Shown: positions 16,133 through 20,254 of the stretch, piece by piece
Numbering within the stretch: position 1 is the first letter of the stretch
How the letters are laid out: each line of letters begins with the position of its first letter
NCBI GenBank assembly: GCA_035347995.1
Contig: DAOPQD010000062.1
Coordinates: 1-20,254, forward strand
Direction of reading: 5' to 3'
DNA length: 20,254 nucleotides
Source of the DNA: JAAZNO01 sp012798275
Lineage (GTDB): Bacteria; Chloroflexota; Anaerolineae; B4-G1; SLSP01
Translations under genes and position numbers: made by a program
The notes under the pieces: model-generated
Told to the model about the DNA's origin: nothing
What the model saw: only the letters and a program-made list of their open reading frames with translations
Databases searched by the model: none

Positions 16133-17268
16133 GCTTTCGGCCCTCCACTTCCCACCCGCACGCGAGGATCAACCAGCGCGTAGATGAAATCCAGCAGGAA
16201 CACGGTGCCGGCCAGCAGATAGGCATAAATGATCGCCGACCCAATGATCACCGGCGAATCGTAAAGGCCAATGGCGCGGTACAGCGTGCGCCCCAGTCCA
16301 GGCCAGTTGAAAACCGTCTCCAGGATGGTCGCCCCCTGCCAGAGGCTGATCAACATCAGCGCAAAGCTGGTGATGATGTTGGGCAACGTCGGACGCAGCA
16401 CGTAGCGCCGTTCGATATCACGGGCGGAAAGGCCCTTCGCCCGCGCCAATTCGACATAATCTTCCATCGAAAAGATCAGGAAGAATGTGCGCCAGCTGTA
16501 CACCCCGGCAAAAATGCCGCTGACCAACCAGGCGATGACCGGCAAGACCAGATGATGCGCGTAGCTCAGCAACAGCGCCCCGAAGGTCTCAGGCGGCGGC
16601 GCTGACACCATGCCTCCAAACGGAAACCAGCCCAGGACCGAGGAGAAAATCAACAACAAAAAGATGCCATAGAACCACGCCGGTGCCGAAGAGAAGGGGG
16701 ACATGGCGATGACCGCTTTGTCCAGGAAGGTGCCGTAATTGCGAGACAGGTACAGGGCGAAGTACAGACTGATAAAAAACAAAAACAGGTTCGAAAAGCC
16801 CATGAGCAATAACGTTGGCGGCAGCCGTTCGAGAATGATGTTCTTCACCATCTTCGAACCGCTGTCACTGGCGAGGTGTTGCGCCCGTCCCAGGTCAAGC
16901 GTGATGGCGTGCGTGAGAAAGCGCAAACTGCGCAGCATGAACGGTTGGTCTAATCCCAGGCGTCGCTCTTCAGTAGCCACCCGTTCGTTAATGAGCGTAT
17001 TACGTTCTTCCAGCGTCAGATATTTGAGTGAGGGATCCATGCTGACGGAAATGGAGATGCTCTCTCGAATCTGCCCCCGGAGGATCTCATCTACATACCC
17101 CCCCATATTGGCAATGAGGATGGTCAGATAGATGCCAATGACGACGGCAATAAACAAGGTCAGCAGCTTAGTCACCGTATAACGCGCTAATTTTGCCAGT
17201 GAACCAGCACCTTTTTTCTTCTGGGAAGTCTCAGCACCCGCGGCTTGGGGCAAAGTTGCTTCAGCCAT
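16129..17268 (-). CDS. ABC transporter permease, B type
   Basis: A 379-residue permease of the DppB/OppB family, forming the membrane channel with the C subunit. An Ala/Lys-rich cytoplasmic N-terminus (about 1-32) precedes helix 1 (LLTLFIAVVIGIYLTILIA). An external loop with GLDQPFMLRSLRFL, the family's GLD-x-P motif, follows and is longer than usual. Several helices and the EAA loop (YVELARAKGLSARDIERRYVLRP) complete it; the end is FIYALVDPRVRVG. The start is taken at 17268 (MAEATLPQ) with GCGAGAG four bases upstream; upstream ATGs at 17346 and 17268 are in frame, but the first would add 26 non-conserved residues. Confidence 0.9.
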   Translation of the reverse strand: MAEATLPQAAGAETSQKKKGAGSLAKLARYTVTKLLTLFIAVVIGIYLTILIANMGGYVDEILRGQIRESISISVSMDPSLKYLTLEERNTLINERVATEERRLGLDQPFMLRSLRFLTHAITLDLGRAQHLASDSGSKMVKNIILERLPPTLLLMGFSNLFLFFISLYFALYLSRNYGTFLDKAVIAMSPFSSAPAWFYGIFLLLIFSSVLGWFPFGGMVSAPPPETFGALLLSYAHHLVLPVIAWLVSGIFAGVYSWRTFFLIFSMEDYVELARAKGLSARDIERRYVLRPTLPNIITSFALMLISLWQGATILETVFNWPGLGRTLYRAIGLYDSPVIIGSAIIYAYLLAGTVFLLDFIYALVDPRVRVGSGGPKA

Positions 17269-17335
17269 AACGCTCTCGCTTTCTATAAAACTTCTGAGAA
17301 TAGACGGCGTGTGAATAAGGGTGCAGCCGCCACGT

Positions 17336-17367
17336 AAAATCGGCATCGGATATCGCCGATTTTTTTA
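17336..17367. terminator. Hairpin with T-tracts between binding-protein and permease genes
   Basis: AATCGGC (17338-17344) pairs with GCCGATT (17355-17361). On the plus strand seven or more T follow (to 17367); on the minus strand, the operon's direction, four T follow. It is probably a partial terminator that lowers expression of permeases and ATPases relative to the binding protein. Confidence 0.6.
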
Positions 17368-17419
17368 ATTGTCTGCCACCAGGCCGGACCCTTACGCCAG
17401 CATCAACGGGCCCACAACA

Positions 17420-17452
17420 CGCTAGGGGCGAGGCGACGCCCCGCCCCTAGCG
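17420..17452 (-). repeat. Very stable hairpin just after the binding-protein gene
   Basis: CGCTAGGGGCG (17420-17430) and CGCCCCTAGCG (17442-17452) pair perfectly over 11 bases, and the loop itself contains GGC/GCC. It starts 24 bases after the binding-protein stop. No T-tract follows on the minus strand, so 3'-end protection of the binding-protein mRNA is more likely than termination. Confidence 0.7.
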
Positions 17453-17475
17453 GCACAACTCAGAAGCGGCTCAAC

Positions 17476-20046
17476 CTATTGGGCCGTCACGAAAGTGAGG
17501 GAGTCGGTGCTAGGCAGCGCCACGCGCTTCGACACGACCACGACCTCGAGCCGGTTGGAACCCGCCTCGAGCTTGCCGGTCACGTCGGCGCTGAGCTCGA
17601 TCTTCCACAGCCCATCCTCGACCGCCTCGGCCGCACCGACATAGGCAACCTCGCCCTTGGCGTCGAGCACCAGGTACTTGACGTTGTCAATGTCCGCGAC
17701 CGCGTACGGCTCCTCGTTGAAGGTCACATACACATCGTAGGTGGCCGGCGAGCCAATGGTCACGCGACCAGGACCGTCGAGCGCGACCTCAGCGATGGGG
17801 GCCTCGGAGAAGCGCAGCCACTTATCCGCCATGTCAGGATAATCCAGGAAGCGCTTGAGGATCACGGTACCCTCGACAGGGAAGGCACGCTCCAGGTAGA
17901 AGGGGCCGGTGCCAACCCACAGGTGACCGCGCTGGCGGAACCACTCCGCCAGGTTGGCATAGCGAGCCTGCGCTTCGGCGGCATCCACGTACTCGCTCAT
18001 CGTCGGCGCGTAGGGGATCTCGCCAGAGGCCACGACCTCATCGAGATGCGTCTTCATGATCTCGATAGTCGGGCCGGCGATGTAGCTCAGCCATTCGACC
18101 TGCAGCTCATCCGCCTTGGCGGCAGAGAAAGTCGCCTCGCCCGCCGCGTCAGCCATCAGGCCCAGCGCCAGCGTGTGCCAGGCGCCCTGCCCCTGGGCGT
18201 AGTAAGGCCACCAGTCGGAGATGGACATCTCCGCATCCAACTGATAGGAATCCGAGTAGGTCTCGATGATCAGCGGATCCTCGGAGAGGATCTTCACGCC
18301 CTTGAACGCGGCCATGAAGCCTTCGAAATCCGCCACGGCCGACGCATCGTAGACCGGGCTGGCTTCCTTGGCGCGATCGAAGGTGAGGATCATGTACATG
18401 ATGAAGTCGCCCATGGACAGGTTGCTGCCATCGTGCCACTTGACGGTCTCGAACATGCCTTTCGGGTAGTAAACCACACTCTTGCGCAGCGCGGTCTGGG
18501 TCTGCGTGTAGACCTCGCCCGCCGTCAGGAAGCGTTGCGTCTCAGCATCCCAATCCACCCACGCATCGTCGGGAACTTCGATCTTGTCCACAAACTGCAG
18601 GTCCACCCAATCGAGGGTCTTGACAACCGGCAGGCCTTGCTGCACGAAGATCTCCGCCCGCTCCAGGCGCTGCGGCCAGATCAAACCGGTGAACGGATCG
18701 TACATGTACGCCAGCTCGCCCGTGCCACGGATGAGCATCATGTCGTAGATCCAGTTCGTGCCCGCGATGGGGTTCCACGGCTCGGTGAGGATGCTGGGCA
18801 TGGCGATGGTCATCGAACCACCGACCTGGCCCTCGCGCTGCAGGGTCTGCGGCCAGAGATACGAACCGCTGACGCCGCCGTACAGGTCAGCCGCGACCTT
18901 GACTTCGTTACGCTTGGGGGTGATGGACTTCTCGTCCACCAGCCAGATGCGCACGGAGTCTTGCAACGAGAGCTCCAGCGCCCGCGCCATCATCTGATTG
19001 CGCTCATCCATGTCTTTGAAATCGCTGTTTTCCAGGCGTTCCGACAGCTCATAGAACTCCGGATCGTTCACATAGGCCTGCCAGAGGGGCACGCCCAGAC
19101 CACGGTTGGTGTAGAAGAAGCTGAAGTTGTCCGCCAGGTTGCGGGGCACCACAGTGGTAATCCAGCCGCCGGTGTAGAAGTGCCACAGGCCATCGGCAGG
19201 GTTACCGCGCATCCAGAGGGGAGAAGCCTCCGCGCCGGTCTTGTAGTCGCGAGTCACGGTGAAGCCGATGTCTTCCAGCTGATTGGCGACATAGTCACCG
19301 ATATCGCGGCGCTCATCCTCAACGCGGATGAGGCCGATGAGGGTCACCGGCGCACCGTTGTACTGCCACTTCCCATCCACCAGGGTGGCGCCGAGTTTTT
19401 CCATCTCCGCCGAGATGACTTCCTGCGCCTTTTCCTTGTTGTAGGCGTACTTCAACTCGAGCTTGCGGTTCACGTCCGCCAGGCGGGCATAATCCGAAGA
19501 CGCGATGTTGAAGGCCGTCCAACGGGGCATCGCCATGCCACCCATGATTTCCTGGGCAAGGTAGTTACGGTCAATCAGCCAGTTCATGGCCTCGCGGATC
19601 GCCGGGACGGCAAAGGGGTTCAGCGTTCCATTCGCCAGTTCCGGGCCCGAGGGGTTGAACGTCAGCTCATTGTAGGACCCCGAAGAGCTGTAGGCATCAA
19701 GATTGGGAGATGCCTCCACCTTCGCCGCAATCTCCGGGTTGGAGACCGAATACGCATACACGTCCAGCTCGCCCACCTCGAGGCGATTCACCGCAGCATC
19801 CGCACTGGGCTCTTCCACGAAGATGACGGTGTCCACCCAGGCGCCCTTGCGGTCCACTTTGACGGGCTCAGGGGTTACGACAACCTCGACCTCCTTGGTC
19901 ACCTCAACGGTCTTGATGACCTCCTGGGTCACCACGACGGTCTTCTCGATCACCTCAGGTGTTGGGGTCGGCCCACATGCTGAAAGCAACATGCTGGCGA
20001 CCATCACCAGGGCGAGCAGCAGCGTCAGATTCTTCTTCGTAAACAT
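17476..20046 (-). CDS. Apparently circularly permuted solute-binding lipoprotein of the ABC operon
   Basis: An 856-residue lipoprotein; lipobox L21-S22-A23-C24. A Val/Thr/Glu-rich linker (about 28-65) precedes the folded part. Motifs of SBP_bac_5 are present but in swapped order. Segments normally in the second half come first: GELDVYAYSVSNPEI, REAMNWLIDRNYLAQEIMGG (about 145-165), then the usual C-terminal helices up to about 400. The normal N-terminal part then starts (GSMTIAMPSILTEPWNPIAG, about 405), with KWHDGSNLSMGDF (about 535) and GTGPFYLERAF (about 712). An Ig-like tail of about 100 residues ends the protein. The ATG at 20046 is chosen over TTG 20061 because AAGGAGG lies just upstream of it. 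It captures the substrate for the permeases downstream; peptide or oligosaccharide cannot be told apart. Confidence 0.88.
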   Translation of the reverse strand: MFTKKNLTLLLALVMVASMLLSACGPTPTPEVIEKTVVVTQEVIKTVEVTKEVEVVVTPEPVKVDRKGAWVDTVIFVEEPSADAAVNRLEVGELDVYAYSVSNPEIAAKVEASPNLDAYSSSGSYNELTFNPSGPELANGTLNPFAVPAIREAMNWLIDRNYLAQEIMGGMAMPRWTAFNIASSDYARLADVNRKLELKYAYNKEKAQEVISAEMEKLGATLVDGKWQYNGAPVTLIGLIRVEDERRDIGDYVANQLEDIGFTVTRDYKTGAEASPLWMRGNPADGLWHFYTGGWITTVVPRNLADNFSFFYTNRGLGVPLWQAYVNDPEFYELSERLENSDFKDMDERNQMMARALELSLQDSVRIWLVDEKSITPKRNEVKVAADLYGGVSGSYLWPQTLQREGQVGGSMTIAMPSILTEPWNPIAGTNWIYDMMLIRGTGELAYMYDPFTGLIWPQRLERAEIFVQQGLPVVKTLDWVDLQFVDKIEVPDDAWVDWDAETQRFLTAGEVYTQTQTALRKSVVYYPKGMFETVKWHDGSNLSMGDFIMYMILTFDRAKEASPVYDASAVADFEGFMAAFKGVKILSEDPLIIETYSDSYQLDAEMSISDWWPYYAQGQGAWHTLALGLMADAAGEATFSAAKADELQVEWLSYIAGPTIEIMKTHLDEVVASGEIPYAPTMSEYVDAAEAQARYANLAEWFRQRGHLWVGTGPFYLERAFPVEGTVILKRFLDYPDMADKWLRFSEAPIAEVALDGPGRVTIGSPATYDVYVTFNEEPYAVADIDNVKYLVLDAKGEVAYVGAAEAVEDGLWKIELSADVTGKLEAGSNRLEVVVVSKRVALPSTDSLTFVTAQ

Positions 20047-20076
20047 TCGCTCCTCCTTCAATAGATTGAAAACAGG

Positions 20077-20187
20077 CTACAGACTCACAACGTGCTCCAG
20101 CACAACCTGCCTCACGGCGCTCTGGAGCTGGGACGAAACTTGGGGGCTTTTTTGCGCACTCCTGGCTACGACATCACCTCCTTCCAT
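20077..20187 (-). CDS. Possible 36-residue leader ORF before the binding-protein gene
   Basis: An ATG at 20187 opens a 36-codon frame ending in TAG at 20077-20079, 30 bases before the binding-protein ATG. GAGGGAG lies seven bases upstream of the ATG, directly after the 52-bp repeat. The peptide (MEGGDVVARSAQK...) is hydrophilic, then amphipathic (RQVVLEHVVSL), with no known family. It could be a short regulatory leader peptide or chance. The spacing to the ribosome-binding site is its main support. Confidence 0.3.
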   Translation of the reverse strand: MEGGDVVARSAQKSPQVSSQLQSAVRQVVLEHVVSL

Positions 20188-20199
20188 AAAATAGCTCCC

Positions 20200-20251
20200 T
20201 CGAAAATGGCCCCGAATGAACACGAATTTCACGAATAAGATTAGAAATTCC
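20200..20251 (-). repeat. 52-bp dispersed repeat, copy 2 (inverted)
   Basis: Read on the minus strand, it matches 109-160 at 48 of 52 positions, including the three heptamers. It also leads straight into a purine-rich ribosome-binding site (GAGGGAG), this time on the minus strand upstream of the ABC operon. The window ends three bases later, so its outer limit is not seen. Confidence 0.8.
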
Positions 20252-20254
20252 TGG

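Noticed and set aside
17479..19983. 834-codon open frame on the plus strand opposite the binding-protein gene
   Set aside because: It is an antisense shadow of a GC-rich gene: no ribosome-binding site, His/Arg/Gly-rich composition and no recognisable domain, while the minus-strand frame has a lipobox and family motifs.

Overview
The window reads as GC-rich chromosomal DNA of a bacterium, most probably a member of the Chloroflexota (Anaerolineae-like). Three things suggest this: exported lipoproteins whose lipobox Cys is followed by Val/Glu/Thr/Pro-rich linkers, the mix of SH3b/M23/TIM-barrel proteins, and the oligopeptide-type ABC proteins with large extracytoplasmic insertions. Superoxide reductase and rubrerythrin-like genes point to an anaerobe or microaerophile. 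The assignment is inferred from protein style; no marker gene was searched.

Left part (1-4184, + strand): a two-helix membrane protein, an exported double-LysM protein, a class II superoxide reductase closed by a terminator, then the centrepiece. This is a two-gene encapsulin operon. A protein with two fused ferritin-like diiron domains ends in a canonical encapsulin cargo-loading peptide (TWTIGSLK) and overlaps by one base the start of a Family 1 encapsulin shell gene. A strong terminator closes the pair. Next comes a separately promoted rubrerythrin-like protein without a cargo tag. Together they look like an oxidative-stress and iron-handling island: superoxide to peroxide by the reductase, peroxide/iron chemistry by diiron proteins, one of them packaged in a protein shell.

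Middle (4383-10424, + strand): fpg/mutM (TTG start), a jelly-roll-like protein with a Pro-Glu linker, an 889-residue wall-hydrolase-like fusion (M23 peptidase, three SH3b, clan GH-A-like barrel, helix-hairpin-helix), trmD with a probably leaderless promoter, and an ECF sigma factor. An orphan SBP_bac_5 lipoprotein follows (10500-12473). It faces the minus-strand operon across a perfect 15-bp hairpin terminator.

Right part (12564-20046, - strand): an oligopeptide/oligosaccharide-type ABC importer in the order binding protein, permease B, permease C, ATPase D, ATPase F, small membrane protein, with 4-base ATGA overlaps at two junctions. The binding protein appears circularly permuted: the C-terminal half of the usual fold comes first and the N-terminal half second, followed by an Ig-like tail. 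Permease C carries an insertion of about 180 residues after its first helix. Two hairpins separate the binding-protein gene from the permeases.

Two kinds of intergenic repeat stand out. A 52-bp repeat occurs at both ends of the window in inverted orientation (48/52 identical). A 68-bp hairpin-forming repeat ends in the ribosome-binding site of both the cargo gene and fpg. No tRNA, rRNA, CRISPR array or insertion sequence was recognised.
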